Notes: generated by a model not told the origin, from the letters alone. 64,000 bases of DNA from Epiperipatus broadwayi (GCA_028023455.1 JAQFVV010006725.1:62001-126000), one strand, 5' to 3'. Shown: positions 22,908 to 36,930, numbered from the stretch's first letter. Program-made: numbers and translations.

Positions 22908-24515
22908 TGATTTCCCTACAGCTCACAAGAACTTCTTTTTTCTGATTCTAAAAATCACAATATAAACAATGAATATATCAAGATAAAAAATGGCCCCTAA
23001 ATTGAGAACTGTGAAAAAATCTGAAATCTTTAATCAGAAGACCAATTAGCTAGAAACCAGCTTCTAGACTGCATAATCATTTAGTTTCCTTTAATTTCCC
23101 TCCTTGCTTACATAATGATTTATTGGGTTGAAAGATACTCTATCAGTTTGATAATCATCCTCCTTTGCTAATTATATATATATATATATTAATTTAAAAT
23201 ATAATTTTAAATAAATAAAAAATGGATACTATCATTTTAAATAAGACAAGTGACTTTCAAAGTTTCTTTTTGTAAAAAAGATAAAGAATGTTAACAAAAT
23301 AAAAAGTTATATCAAAAATATAAGCAAATCATGTAAAATAATAGTTTCATTCAATTTTTTAGCAATAATAATATTAATAGACTATTTAAACCACTTAGCA
23401 TTGAGAACATTAAATGGATATTTATAATTACTGGAAGAATAGTAGTAAGGATAGCAAATAAAAATTAAAAAGAAATCTTCAACTATTCTATATCATAAAA
23501 ATAAAAAGAAAGATCAGATCCAATACATCTACAAATAATAATTTTAAAATGATTCATAATTTGAAAATAGAAAATAACAATAATTTGAAAATAGTAAAAT
23601 TTTAAAAAAAATTACACAAAGTTTATTTTAATTATTGTGAATTGATAGAATTAATATAAAAAAGCATAAATAAATATAGGGGAGAGAGAGATAAAAGTGA
23701 TGGATAATTAAAAACTACTAAAAAAAACCTTATTCTCATAATGGAAAAACACAATATTCCCAAAAGAGATTATGGCTTTAGCAATAATTCCTCCCCTATG
23801 ACAAGCATCATAATTTGAACAAAATAAGCATATTAAAACTAGTTAACAAAATGGTACGGTAATTTCCAAAAGATGTTTAAATGGATATGATCCCTAAATT
23901 AAATGATACCTGAATTACTAAACTATTTTCAATGGAAGAATTAACACTTATCTGTGTTAATATTTTTGAAGAATAATAAAAACTACACAGTGAATCATTT
24001 AACTCGACCATTAAATGCAGAAAACTATTTTAGAACTTTACAGATGAAGATGTGATATTTAAACTAATAAAATCTATCTCAAGTATTTAAAAAAAATAAG
24101 TAAAAAATCATTGCAGGATTAATTAGATGCACAAATACATTAAGAATGCTGCAGCCAGAAGAAATTTCTTTTAACTCTAAAAAAGTCAATAATTTTTAAA
24201 GCTTCATTCATAAGGATTTTTTACTGCTACTATATACAACTAGATAAGATAAATGTTCTAAAATATGCAAATAGGAAGTCAATAACTAATGAATAATGAA
24301 TTTTGAAAAATGTATCAATTTACTGTCCTAATTTTCATAGCAATCTGAATAAGTAGAGATCTTATTAGTATGACACAACTTTTCTCAAAATACCATTTAA
24401 CATAAAGAAGATTTCAGACCCCATTGAAATATATATATGGAAATAATGTTACCCTTAAGATAAATTCCACTAATATATAATGTTGGCTTAATATGAAAAA
24501 TATACATAGTTTCAC
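22908..24515. other. AT-rich intron sequence
   Basis: Within the 28494-21152 intron. It holds an (AT)n run near 23171-23190 and A-rich low-complexity DNA. I see no gene or recognisable element here. Confidence 0.6.
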
Positions 24516-24519
24516 ACAC

Positions 24520-27500
24520 AAAAAAAATTCTCATTCATCAACATCATTTTCAATTATTATCAATACACACTAGGATGTAGATCTCTCCAAAGTATAATCC
24601 AGTTTCTCCAATCCATAGCCTTTCTTTTTCACAACACACCAGCAAACTTCAAACTTCTTTATTTCATCCACCTCACATGGTGTCTCTTTCTAGCTCTTGA
24701 TTTAAAACTTCATCTACACGTCTATTACCTCATCTAGCAATATGTCCAACTAGGTTCCATTCCAATATCTTAATGTTTTCAATATCAGTGGATGTCTGTT
24801 CTGTCATCTATATATTCCATTTTTGATCTCTACTTATTACTTCTAACATATACTTCCCATACTTCATTGAATGATCTGAAGTCTCAGTACTGCTCTTGTG
24901 GTAAGTATCCAAATCTTAGATCCATAAGTAAAACTGGTGAAACAAATACATATTTTTTAAGACTATTATTTCTACCAAAAGCACTCAATTCAAGTTTAAT
25001 TCTATGATTAATTTTATCCATCATCTTTCCAACTGTATTAATAATCTAATAATGTGATCAAGATATTTATAATTGTTAACTTCCTTTAATTCATGAATAC
25101 CATTCTTTTTCTTCTGCTGAGAAAATCCATTGAATATTACTTTAGACTTTTTAGTATTTAAATCTTACAAAATTTTAGGAAGCTCTGAAGTATTATTTAT
25201 AAAAACATCATCTGCAGAATAAAGAATAGATGACAAATAATTTCCACTTATTTTTATTCACTTAGCTTCTTTCATTTTAATTCACAAAATAATTTTATAA
25301 ATCTGTTATAAAAAGTTTTTAGATATGAAATCACCCTTTCATATATTCTTCTCAATATTATTTTTTCTTAATATAACCATATAATTTAATCACTGCTGTC
25401 ACATTTAAATAAATATTCTTCAAATCCTGAGTCTATAATTGGATAATCCAAAACTTTAAATCATTGTGAAGTGCTAAAAGAATCAAATGCCTTCTCATAA
25501 GCCAAAAATCCAAAGCAAAATGGCAACTCATATTCACTGGTTCTCTCAATATTTGAACAATAATCCACTGTGTTAAAAACACTTTTATATCCAGCTTTTT
25601 CTTTTGATTGATTAAAATCCAAAGTTAGCTGTAGATGAATTGTAATTATTTTGGTAAAGATTGTGTATAGAACCAATAGAAGCCTGACTGACTTGTAATT
25701 TTTAATCTGCTTTATAATAAAATGTGATATGTTGGACTATTTCCATCATTTTTGAGTGAATGTTGAATGTATAGAAAATTTTAAACTTTATTTAAACTTT
25801 CCAAATACAAACAACTTGTTAGTAATAACACACAAATAGACAATACAGGTTAGTAAATAAAATTAAAAATTAAAGGACTCAGGAGGATTTGAATCAACCC
25901 TCATATATAAATATATCAAATTTCTACTATATGTTGCCTTTAACAGAATAGCTCAGTTGGTAGAGCGTTTGCCTTCAATTTGATATTCAAGAATCTAAAG
26001 GTGTGAGTTCAACTTCTAAGCGAATATTGTCACTGTGCATATAGGCCAACAACACCTGAAAAAATACGTTGTATAATTACTAACCTGTATTGTCTATTTG
26101 TGTGTTATTACTAACAAGTTGTTTGTATTTGGAAAGTTTAAATAAAGTTAAAATTTTCTATACATTCAACATTCACTCATAAATGATGGAAATAGTCCAG
26201 CATATAACATCTTATAATATACCATCATTACAAACCTTTAGACAAATACTGTTTTATAACCTTTCTTAAATATCATATAACTATTCCATTTCTTCACCTG
26301 CTTCTTTTAAGATATGGATTATAATTCCGTTATTTCCTGCAGTTTCCCCCTCATTTATAGATTTAATTGCATCTCTTCCTCTTCACTTAGAATACGTTGG
26401 TAATTCAAAAGAGGTAGTAATTGTAGAGAGTATTTTGGTTTCTTGTTCTTTATTACTATGTGATTCTTTATAGAACTCTTTCACACATTTCATGATGTCA
26501 TCCCCTTTTTAGAAATAGTTTCTTTTTTTTCTTATTGCTAAAACAATTTTCCTTCCAATACTAAGATATTTTTTTTTACACTTTTGAGATACTTATTCTC
26601 TTTTATAACCTTTCTTATTAATTCATAATCATTTAAAAAATTTTCAGTCTTTTCCTTCATACATTGTTTTGTCTCAGTAGAAAATGTATTGATAAATTGT
26701 TGCTTTTTTGCATCACCTATCTTTCTTGCAGTTCTCAATAGAATATCAGTTATTTTCTTATTGACAGCAGTCAAATCATAATCAACTTCAAAGTCTGTTA
26801 ATATTTTAAAACTATGTACAAATTCTAATTTAAATTCATTAGAGTATTTCTGAAAATTAGGAATATCAATTATTAATACTGACATTTTTAATAGTTTTTA
26901 TCTTGCTAGTTTTTTACATTAACATTTAACATACACCTTGCTAATTGATGATTATTTACCATTTTGAATTTATTAAATTTGAAATACATATTTTTTCTTT
27001 GTCAAAAAATAATCCAATTCTTTTGTAGCTTCAGTGAATATTTCCATTCCATTTTTATTCATTATTTTTCTTAAAGAAAAAATTCGTAATAAACAGTTTT
27101 TCTTTTTCTGCAAATTCCACTCATCATAATGAAATTTATCTATAGCACTTTTATCTTTCATTCCTTTACCAATTCTAACATTAAAGACTCTCATGACAAT
27201 TTGAAAATATTTGTTTTATCAGATCAAAATCATTTTGTACATCCATATAAAAATATACTACTACTACACCACAATAAGAATTTATTAAGGCATATCTGCA
27301 ATTGATATCTTCTATTAAGTTGAAAAACTAATCTTGCAATTCTATCTAATATACTATTATTCTCCACAATATTGCTCTTCCACTTCTAATTATAATGAAT
27401 CCCACTCCACTTATACTTTCAACATTTGTGTCTTTGTAGTAAAGTACACATCCACTTTCTAAATTGTTTCTTCACTTCTTTTTCTAACTTTACAAAGTCC

Positions 27501-27590
27501 AACAATATCCCATTCAATATTAGACAGTTCGTTTTCTTTAATTCATGCATTTCCTTTCACTTATTTAAATAAAAGGTTGTCATAAAATGG
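24520..27590 (-). mobile_element. Decayed LINE (endonuclease plus RT), interrupted by a SINE palindrome
   Basis: Shares segment order with the LINE at 59.25-64 kb. In minus sense there is an endonuclease piece with a decayed GDFNARIG motif (26973-27194, reading RVFNVRIGKG), a middle region (26538-26885), an RT piece with an AYEKAFDSF-like string (25461-25676), and the 3' end near 24540. Frameshifts and stops are frequent and the frame is not restorable by eye. A tRNA-SINE foldback at 25722-26215 splits it. It is typical of an RTE-like or other APE-endonuclease LINE; the clade is not certain. Confidence 0.7.
25722..26215 (+). mobile_element. tRNA-SINE with long inverted terminal arms
   Basis: A tRNA-like head with A box TAGCTCAGTTGGTAGAG (about 25948-25964) and a decayed B box GAGTTCAACTTC is enclosed by inverted arms of about 125 bp (25735-25857 and 26080-26200). 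The head and the right arm match the SINE at 361-670. The left arm is the reverse complement of the SINE tail, whereas in the first element the duplicated inverted part is the head. It is inserted in a LINE relic in the EDEM3 intron. Confidence 0.75.
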
Positions 27591-27594
27591 CAGC

Positions 27595-28490
27595 CTGGGG
27601 TCTACAATAAAGAGATTTTTAGCATACCCTTGATTAATGACTTTAGAACTTCCTGGAAATAAGAGCCATAATTCAGTTTTAACTGAAACAATTGTAAATA
27701 TCTATTTTTTTTGTTTAAAAAAAAGATCATTCACACACATGGTAAACATTCTATGTAACAGCTACAAATAATAAGAACATATTGATTGAACATTAGGACT
27801 TTATTCTGCTTAGTTCCTTTAAAGTCTCAAAAAAAACAACCCCCCTCCCAGCAAACTCATTTCTGCTACTCATCGTTATTAATACAAAATAATTCTACTT
27901 TTGAAACTGATCTCTAATAATTTATAAAATACTATTACTATGAAAATATTATAAGTTATGAATGGATAGCAAAAAAAAAAAATCATGAGTTTATAATCAA
28001 TTTGAAATCTCAGGATAAAAAAAAAAAAATTAATATATTACATATTATAAGCACATTATCAAAATGTAATACAGACAGAACAGAAAAACTACTCTTTATG
28101 TATGATAAAAAATTATGATTATTTAAGAAATCATCCACTTAGCAAAAAAAAAAAAAAAAAATTCATCATGAAAATAAAAAATATTTCTAATAAGTAAAAT
28201 GCATGCAGCAAACTTTTGCAATGATTATTTGAATAAGATTTTTAAATGTCCTTTTTCATAATTTTATTCACTTTCAAGTTAAAAAAAAAAAAATGTATAT
28301 ATTTAAATATAAATCTTCTTTCACTATAAAATATGATAATTTTTAACAATGAGTTGATATAAGAACTTTGAACTTATGCAAGCTTTTCACAAATATTAAG
28401 TGATATCCATCTGTATTAACATGTTTCTTAAAAAGTTATAATTCAAAAATTCAGTCAAGTAACAAATAATTTACTAAATAATGGTTTTTA
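27595..28490. other. Intron sequence with poly(A) runs
   Basis: Low-complexity DNA with several A-runs, the longest near 28143-28160. No gene or recognisable repeat apart from these. Confidence 0.6.
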
Positions 28491-28493
28491 TAC

Positions 28494-28617
28494 CTGTGAT
28501 GCTGAGTGAAGTAATTGTATGCGACCATCAGGTAGACTAATAAGACGAATCCCCATTTTATTAAGAATCTCCAATTGTTCTTGGTTTCCTGCTATAAAAT
28601 CTGATGCCCTTAATCGC
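28494..28617 (-). CDS. EDEM3: EDEM3-like exon: linker with LRASDF motif
   Basis: A 124-nt exon (1 + 41 codons) with acceptor TTTTTAG and donor GTATAA. After completing an Arg codon with the AG that ends exon 29775-29929 it reads [18 protein letters not shown] and then [18 protein letters not shown]. The LRAxDF...EHLEILxKMG...LxDGRxQL pattern is highly diagnostic of EDEM3 downstream of the GH47 fold. It ends in phase 0 and joins ALTPEDA of exon 21071-21152. The downstream intron is 7.3 kb and carries two LINE relics. Confidence 0.92.
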
Positions 28618-29774
28618 CTAAAAATATATATATATAAACTTATGCAATAAAATATTAATATATTATATAGCGCATGTATAAACAAAAATAATTTCAACTA
28701 TCGTTTTATAGAACAATTTTATATAAAAGACAAAATAGGTATATTTGAAAACTATATTATTAAACACTAAATAAATTGAAAGTTTCGATGTTTTTTTATT
28801 ATTTCTACCTTTGATTAAATTTCTTGTAAAATATAGTTGATATTATATGGATTACATATCTGTTTAACTTCTATAAGCACAACTAGATTCATTTGCACTA
28901 CTTACTTCAAGTGGTACTACTTTGCAGATTAAAAATTGATATTAAGTCAAAAACAAAAGTCTTGGATTTCAAGATAGAATAGCCAACACACATATATCTG
29001 AAGAACTCGTGAAAGAATACAGCATCCAAATACATTAAATAAGTTTATCTTTTTATTCAATTTTATTATCCAATCTATGCAAACACTAACCAATGAATCA
29101 TAGATGGTAGTACAAATAGAACTTTTATTGTTACTTCTGGCTGATTAATATTTTTCTAGCTCGAGACACTGTATTGTAATGTATCTATTTAGTATCTATT
29201 TTTATTATTATAGTCTAGATAATATCCCCAATATTTTAATTTAATGTTTTAAATAGCATTAAAAAAAAAGTAAAAGTAATTCAATGTACTCTAGCTTTCA
29301 ACTGTAACTCCTGCAGTAATAGCATCAAAAATAGTGAGATGACTATTAAGTTGAACCATTTAAAAATAAGATTAAGATAAATGGGAGTGGAGAGTGGCAC
29401 TAGCACTTTATTTATATTATATAATAATGCTTTTAAAGTTATAGATTTGTTAGTTAAAATATCAGTTTTCAATGCATTTTATTTTCTATTTTGAAATCTT
29501 AATCTTCAATATAAGAAAGAGAAAAAGGGGGGAATTAAATAATAAATCATAAAAACAATAAAAAAAGATTCAAAGAAAGCTATATTTAATATTCTATATT
29601 ATTATAATTGAAAGGCAATTTTAATATTTTTGTGGGTAAATTTAAATAAAAAAAAAAATATTTTTTTTTAGAAAATGTCGCAATTTAGTTGTACTATAAA
29701 ATTATTTAAATGATAAAAATGTGTATGTATACAATATTTTTCACAATAAATAACAAATGTATTATAATTTCTAC

Positions 29775-29929
29775 CTGCTCCTTGTTTTGGGACATAGTTC
29801 TTCAACTAGATTCTTCAAAGGCTGACGTACTGAATGAGCATAATCCTTCTTTCCAGGAAAAAGATAGTTAGTATTGGGACAACTTTTTTCAAAATTGATA
29901 TCATCAGCCAATTCTAATAATGTACCATT
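29775..29929 (-). CDS. EDEM3: EDEM3-like exon: end of GH47 region
   Basis: A 155-nt exon (51 codons + 2) with acceptor ATTAG and donor GTAGAA. It reads NGTLLELADDINFEKSCPNT, then NYLFPGKKDYAHSVRQPLKN and LVEELCPKTRS. The CPNTxxLFP string and the following Arg/Pro-Leu-Lys-Asn segment match the EDEM3 family, where a Cys-Pro-Asn lies shortly after the GH47 Thr-Glu-Ala-His motif. It joins in phase 0 to FGSNKP of exon 31807-32002 and in phase 2 to exon 28494-28617. The flanking introns are 1.9 and 1.2 kb. Confidence 0.92.
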
Positions 29930-30059
29930 CTAATAAAAACAATAAAAATAAAAAAACAATAATTAAAAAAAAAATAACAATGATAATGCTGCAGAAAGCA
30001 ATTTACTATTAACTGAAAACAGACATTATAATTTCTCTTTGACGCTAATGATCACTTCA

Positions 30060-31800
30060 TATATTCCTGTCATTACTATATATATATATATATGATACTT
30101 TTATTTATTTGTTTTATGCACATTTCTGCTCAATATCTTTATAACTTAAGCTTAATAATTATAATACAAACTTGTAAACCATTCTTATGAAATAAGATAA
30201 AAAAATAATAATATGGTTTAAAATTAGGTTACTAAAAAAATTGTATATTTCCATTTCAGTGAGAATAGGTTCAGAAATCTTTAACTTTTAACTCTGCCAT
30301 TCTACTATTTTACTAAATCCATAGAGCAAAGATTTTCTAATGAGTAATTGAAAATTTAAAATCCTATAGCATCTGATCCACATTGTCAATGACATGAACA
30401 TGTTATCAAAGATTTTGAAATAAAACAATGAACATATTGGTGATTTCTGAATTGGTTTTGATTATTTCTTTATATAAACAAGAAGAAACTAATTTATTTT
30501 AATTAAATTCATTTTCAACCTAATTATTCAAAGCAAGTATATAATATCTCCATTTGTGATTACATTTTATATGTGATTAATTATCTGTTCATTAAATTTA
30601 TTTCAATATTCATTTGAAAATTTGTGTTTTATAGTAGAAGTTCTTACAATGATTTTTATTATTATTATTATTCAATTTATTAAGACTGTTAATACAAATT
30701 TTTTGAATAAGATTTATATTAATATTAAATATTTCTGAAGTTCACTTGAATTAAAATGTTAAAGTATTTACAAATTTTGAACCATTAGTTTTGAATAGAA
30801 TGATGGCTGTCCAATTGTCAAATGAAAATCAGAGCCGTCTACCAAAAGAAACACAAAAATCAAAAACCGGTCAGTTACCTTTCATAACTTCATAAACTAT
30901 TAGAAAGTAAAATCTTGAATAAGTTAAATTTATTGTGCCTAATTTTCTTAATCAATCTTTTGCCCAAATAATTAATTATTCAATATTTATATTTGCTATG
31001 TAAACATTATGGTTATTATATTTTAAGATATTTGGTACTTCTAATTTTCTAAAACAATTAATTTATCAGATATTTTTTAAGACCCATACAAACTTTATAT
31101 TGTTTGATTTTTGATTCTTTAACCACATGTGATTTAAGCACTAAATATAATTTAATCAATGCTAATGCTATATTGAAAATCAAAAGAGAAAATATAAATT
31201 CACCTAAGGTGAAATTCAAGTGATATTTGAAATAGGTACTGTTGCTGCAATAATTATTATTAGGTGAGTTCATATTTTACATATAAGTATCATATACATA
31301 CACATAAACTTTTAACATTTTAAATAGTATGCAAAAATGTGCATACATATGCATATATAATGTCTAAATATTTTTATCTTTAACACTGATAATAATTATT
31401 TCTACTTTAATCTTTGCCAAATTCCAGATGCATATTTTATTACAATTTTTTTTTTTTTAAGAAAATGATTTTAAATTTATTATAAGATAACCTTTCAAAT
31501 ATTTATAAAAAAATTCAATTTATTTTTCAAACATAAATAAATAAACTTTTGTTTTTATGTAAAAACTTATTTCAAAAGTAATTTTCTCTGTTACTTCTTT
31601 TAAAATAATGTTGTTGTTTTATTTTTTTTTTTGCTTTTTTTTTTTTCAAGTTTAAAATTAGATTATGAAAAACCACACAATATAAATTAATTAAAAAATC
31701 AAAAATTCAATTAAAAATGTTAAAAAATTAAAATAAAATGTGATAAGTCACAACAGATAATACTTTTAATCTATTTTACATATTTAAAAACAGTGGACAT
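30060..31800. other. Intron sequence
   Basis: AT-rich, with a (TA)n run near 30077-30093. One less AT-rich patch at 30785-30900 has a 40-codon open frame on the minus strand, but it is not placed in the EDEM3 protein (see findings). Nothing else recognised. Confidence 0.5.
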
Positions 31801-31806
31801 ACTTAC

Positions 31807-32002
31807 AGGTTTATTACTTCCAAAAATGAAAATATCAGAAAAACTGTTAGGATTTGTAATATTTATTTTTCCTAAAGTCAAAGGCAATAAATGTGCTTCT
31901 GTAGTAAATAAGTAATCATCTATGTCAACAACTAAATCTTCCTTTTCAGCAAATAAAAGATAAAGATATTTCAATGTTTCTGCCAATACAAAAGAATCCA
32001 TT
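31807..32002 (-). CDS. EDEM3: EDEM3-like exon: GH47 C-terminal part
   Basis: A 196-nt exon (1 + 65 codons) with acceptor GGCAG and consensus donor GTAAGT. It reads [20 protein letters not shown], then [20 protein letters not shown], and ends with FGSNKP. MDSFxLAETxKYLYLLF and FTTEAH are signature segments of GH47 EDEM proteins; the Thr of TEAH is the Ca2+-ligand position in class I mannosidases. EDEM2 would continue differently, and the Glu/Asp-rich [10 protein letters not shown] fits EDEM3. The first base completes an Arg codon, giving DRM with exon 54031-54070. The Met shown is internal, not a start. The product acts in the ER lumen on N-glycans of misfolded glycoproteins. Confidence 0.95.
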
Positions 32003-32193
32003 CTGCCATAATAAAATAAAAATAATTAATTTATGTATTATACTTAAATAAAAGAATGAGTGAATTTTTTTCAATCTCACAGAAACAATATAAATGTATT
32101 GTAACCATTCACATTTAAAATTAAAATAATCAGTTTTAGAAAAATTTATTAGAAGTTGTTAAAGAATATTTATTCTTTAATATTATATATTAT

Positions 32194-32365
32194 ACATAAA
32201 CAAAAAACTCTGGAATAAACTGTTACAATATTCAATATATCAATATAAAATTGCTATAGTCAGTTTACAGCATAAGCTGGCTATAAGATTTTTTATCTTA
32301 TTTTTTTATAATTCTATATTGAATATTGTAGAGTTTATTCCAGAGTTTTTGTTTATATATATATA
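32194..32365. mobile_element. Small foldback element
   Basis: Inverted arms of about 57 bp (32194-32250 and 32309-32365), built from AAACTCTGGAATAAAC and GTTTATTCCAGAGTTTTTG blocks, with a second inner pairing (CTATAGTCAG with CTGGCTATA). The arms end in TA repeats. Non-coding; MITE-like. Confidence 0.6.
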
Positions 32366-33234
32366 TAATGAAAGTTAGGTATGCATGATTTTAGAATGTA
32401 AATAGAATAAGATTTGGAAATTATTTTTATTAAAAATACAATCACATTTTTATCCCACTATACATATTCTATCATGTCCAAATATTAGTTACTTTCTTAA
32501 TAAACATTCATATTTTTTTAGCATACAGTCTTTTCTATTAACATTTTAGAAAAAAATATGTGTAAATGTGATCATAGGTAGCATGTGAGTGTGTAGATAG
32601 ATTTTAAGTAATCACAGAGAAACAATACATTTGTTTAGAAGTAAAACTATTATAATATTGCTCATATATAAAATTATAATAAATATATTTTCTGTGGAAA
32701 AACTTATTAAAAGTTATTAAATAATATTTATTTTTTTAATATTTTATAGAATATGTCTGTTTAATAACCTATGTGTGTAAATTTATAGAGGACAATTAAA
32801 AAATGTATAGAAAAGAAGCAGTAATGGATATTAATATAGTTTACAGTTTGCTGATGAGCTAGAATTACGTAGTTCTTACCAATAATCTGTAAAAAGTTGT
32901 TTAATCATCACATAACTTTATATACATATATTAATTTAATACATATGATTATAGCTTCACTTGAAAGCAGTGCTAATGTTATCATTAAATGCAATGCTTT
33001 GGAGTAGCATGTTAGAATTCATAATAATGTAAAATCTAAAAATCTAAATTCAACAATATTTTGAATATATTTCAATTTTTTTATTTTCCAATTTCAATTG
33101 TGAGCATTCATTATTTAAGAAATATAATGTAGTTGAACAATTAAATTTGAATTCTGATATCAAGAGTATTATGTTTTTAATGTAAAACATTGTTAATACA
33201 AGAAATAATTCTGGAAACTACAGATTTGAAGGGA

Positions 33235-36200
33235 TATGTTGACAGCAAGTCAAAGATAAGGATACACTACAAAAAGAGGGGATGTATAAGGGCATTAAAA
33301 GTATAAAAAAAGTATTATTGATGATTCAATGGAAGTTGTGGAAATATTAGCTAGATGAAACAGAGAAGGTTAGAAAGATGTGTTAGGTGAAAGCTGAGAT
33401 TTTAGATATTGCTAAGTTATTAGGAAAAATGGAATAAAACAAATAAAAATAATAATATTGTAGTATAGGTAGAGAGACACAATAATAAATAGATACTGAG
33501 GAACCAGTAATGCATTTTGAAGATATGATTGTGAATTTGAAAGAAAGGAATAGACAGATAGGGGTGGTGAGATTACCAAGATTTGAAAAAGGGATAAATT
33601 CAAATAAAATTTATGTACTTAATACATGACTAAAATGCTTGTGTTTTTTTAGATATGTGGGATATATTCGTTAGAAATAGATTTATAACATTTATTAGAA
33701 AAAAGGAATAAAATATTAGGTGGAATTAATTTTATTATAGACATGTAAGTAATGGTAAAGATGCAATGTTAGAAGTAGATATGAAAATAAAATTTTTATA
33801 TTTAAAGATATGAATAAAATAAAAAATAATGTGGATGAAGATAGAATGATGAAGAGTACAAGATGAAAAAAGGATTTATAAAAAAAGAACATATATGAAT
33901 ATTTTTTTAAAAAAAAAAACTGAATGTTAATATAAACTTTTTTTTTCATAAATAAACAAAAAATATAGAATTGAATAAGTGGAGAAAAATGAGGGTTTTT
34001 ATAAAAAAAATTTGAATTTATTAGCAGTGGTGGAACCATATTTGAGGGATGAAGAATTATACTTTCAGATATATGAAAGGATTTAAATTAATGGTGTTAT
34101 GATAAGAAAGAAGGAGAAATAGGGATTATAGTTAAGAAAGATATTTTTTAAAAAAAATGCAAAAAACATATGTAGATTACTTTGAAATTGCTAAAGAGTA
34201 TATTTAATTAAAGTATATTTAATATAGTTACTGAAAATGATAAGGCTAAGACAGAGTGGAATTAAAGTATTTGGAATGTTTATATTAGAATATAAATAAG
34301 AAATAATAATTATAATGACTGCATGAGTTGTCATACTAATAAAATTGATGGAGTGAGGAATATTATATGAGAAAAAGAAATTGGTAATGCAAATAAAGTA
34401 TATGATAGCAAGTTTACATGGTTGAAGCAGAATTTCAAGGATACAGTTGATTATATGTCAGTAAATAAAGATAAATTAGAAAATATAAAAAGAATTAGAA
34501 TTGAAAAATTTGATGAAAAAGAAAAAGGATTTAGTTATAATCATAATTTTATGGTGGTACAATTACAAGTATCTGAAAGTCTAAGTAATGAAATTATAAG
34601 AAGGTTGACAAAGATGGTGGCAAAATAGGCAACGAAATAAATAGAATAGGTTTAATAGTATCTTAGAAACATTATGAAAAATGATATTAAGAAGCTATGA
34701 AGAATGAATGAATATGATGAAGATTGCAAATGAATGTTTAGAACTAAAATGGAGGAGAAAAACTTTAGAAAGTGTAAAAGAAAGAAGGAAGACAGATAGA
34801 AATAGTAAAGAAACTGTCAAGAAACAATTGGGTAAAAAGGAGATAAATATTAAATGATTTTACTATTTAAATAAAATAAAAATGCCTAGCATAAAAATAG
34901 AAGTGGGATGAACTTGATAAGAAGATAATGGAGAAAATTAGCAATGCAGGAAATGAAGGCTGTAAAAAATTTTGGAGGTATAGAAAGAAGAAAAATAAAA
35001 AAGTAAAAAAGATGTTAAATTATTAAATGCAAAGTGGAATGTGAGGATAGGGAAGAATTTCCAAAAAATATTTGAATCTGGAATAAAAATTTTATGTGTG
35101 TGATGGGTAGAATGATGGATTCAGAAAATCTAAGAGAATAAGAAGATTGAAAAAAGAAAAAGTAAGAAGAAAAAGTAAGAAGATTAGATGGTATGCCAAT
35201 TGAAATAATAGTACATATAGAAAAATATGCAAAGCTTATAATAAAATTCCAGATGAATAGAAGAATGTGAGAATTAAATTAAACAAAGAAAAGAGTTGTT
35301 TTCTAGCTATAAACCAATAGCAATAACTTAAATACTTTGTAAATTATTTGCATATATCTTAAAGTATAGGTACATTGTTGAAAAAGATTAGGATTTTGAG
35401 GCAGATTTAGAATGGATTTCATCCAAAAAGGGTAGAGAGATCTCAGTTAAATGAAATGTCATAATAGAAATAAACCATTATATATTGCACTTTTCGCTTA
35501 AAATAAGATGAATAGAAAAGATTATGAAAAAGTCTTGAAAACTATGGGAATATATTTAGGATTGTTAAGAATAATTGTGAATTTTTATAAAAAATTTTTT
35601 TATAAATATCAATTATAGAGGATAAGAATTATTAGAAGTTAAATATGAAATTGTTTTAAAACAGAGATTACATTATCACTATTATTATTTATTTGTTTCT
35701 AAGAGAATTGGAGATTGAGATAGAAAAATTAGGGATGGGATTCTTATAACTGAAATTAAGAAAATATATATTGTATCAATTTTTTTTTTTTTTGCAGATA
35801 TAGTCTTTGTTTGAAAATAATATGTAAGTTACGAAGTTATTATAAGAGGAATATGAAAAAACAGGAAAAAATAAAAAATTGAATTTTGTGAAGAAAAAAA
35901 CAACAACAAACAAACAAAAACTAAGATTTTAATATTTAATAGGAAGGGTAAATTTGAAGAATAGAAAATGGGAGATACATGTCTTGAAAAAGTGGATTAT
36001 AGATATTTAGGTATTTTATTAAATAGGAAAAGGAATTATATACATATCTGAGAATTTAAAGTTGACAAAAAACAAAAACAAATTGGATTTGATTAAAAAT
36101 TTGTAAGAGTGATGCTGCCTGCTTTAATATTTGGAAATGATGTGCTTTGTATTACCCATGGATTGGATTTCTTTTTTAATGAAGTAAATCAAAAGTACAT

Positions 36201-36930
36201 TTAAATGTTTCAAAGATCTCAACATATAAATAAAAATAAATTAATAAAAATAGTGTTTAATTGCAATATGTGAAGAGGACAACAAACATATTGGGCAAAA
36301 AGGTTTATAAATATGCAAAGTTAAGAGATAAATAATTTATTTCCATATATAAGAAATAGAATGAATGTACAGAAAATATATTATAGGTACATAATTATTA
36401 GAGGTAGGAAAAATAAAAAATAAGTTACAGAAAAATGACAGAATTGTGGAAAATAAATATGACAAAAAAACAACAACTTGGAATTGTAGAATAAAAATTA
36501 TATACATTACAAAAGAATGTATGATAACATTAAAAAGATCTTTCAGTTATTAGATGCAAAGTTAGAAGCTTTAGATATTAAAGAAAGGCAAAATTAGAAA
36601 AAAAATTTGGACTGTAAACATAATTTTTTTTTATTTTTTTGAATGCAGAATGTTGATAAAAGGATCACAATTAATTGTATGGAAAGTGGAAGAAATTTAA
36701 AGGTAAAGAGAGTGAAAGAAAGAGATTTTATTGTTTAGATATGTATAATGAAATTGAGGAAAATGAGAACAGGTTAGTAAAACTATCGAAACAGCATTTA
36801 TTAAATGAGATAGAAGGGGAGGGGGTAATAAACAAGGATTAATGAAAAACCAGATATTAAAAAGCAGGAAATAGATGAATTTATTATGATATATAATGGT
36901 TTAAGAGAAAGGAATTGTTTAACATGTCTA
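33235..36930 (+). mobile_element. Heavily decayed plus-strand LINE
   Basis: A purine-rich 3.7 kb region. Around 34400-34625 the plus frame gives TWLKQNFKDTVDYMSVNKDK and then SYNHNFMVVQLQ, resembling the end of an AP-endonuclease domain (TW...STIDY...SDHN), with the Asp of SDHN replaced by Asn. Near 35290 a SYKPIAIT string resembles the NYRPISL start of reverse transcriptase. The frames are broken throughout. It is the only LINE here in the opposite direction to EDEM3 and is not obviously the same family as the others. Confidence 0.5.
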
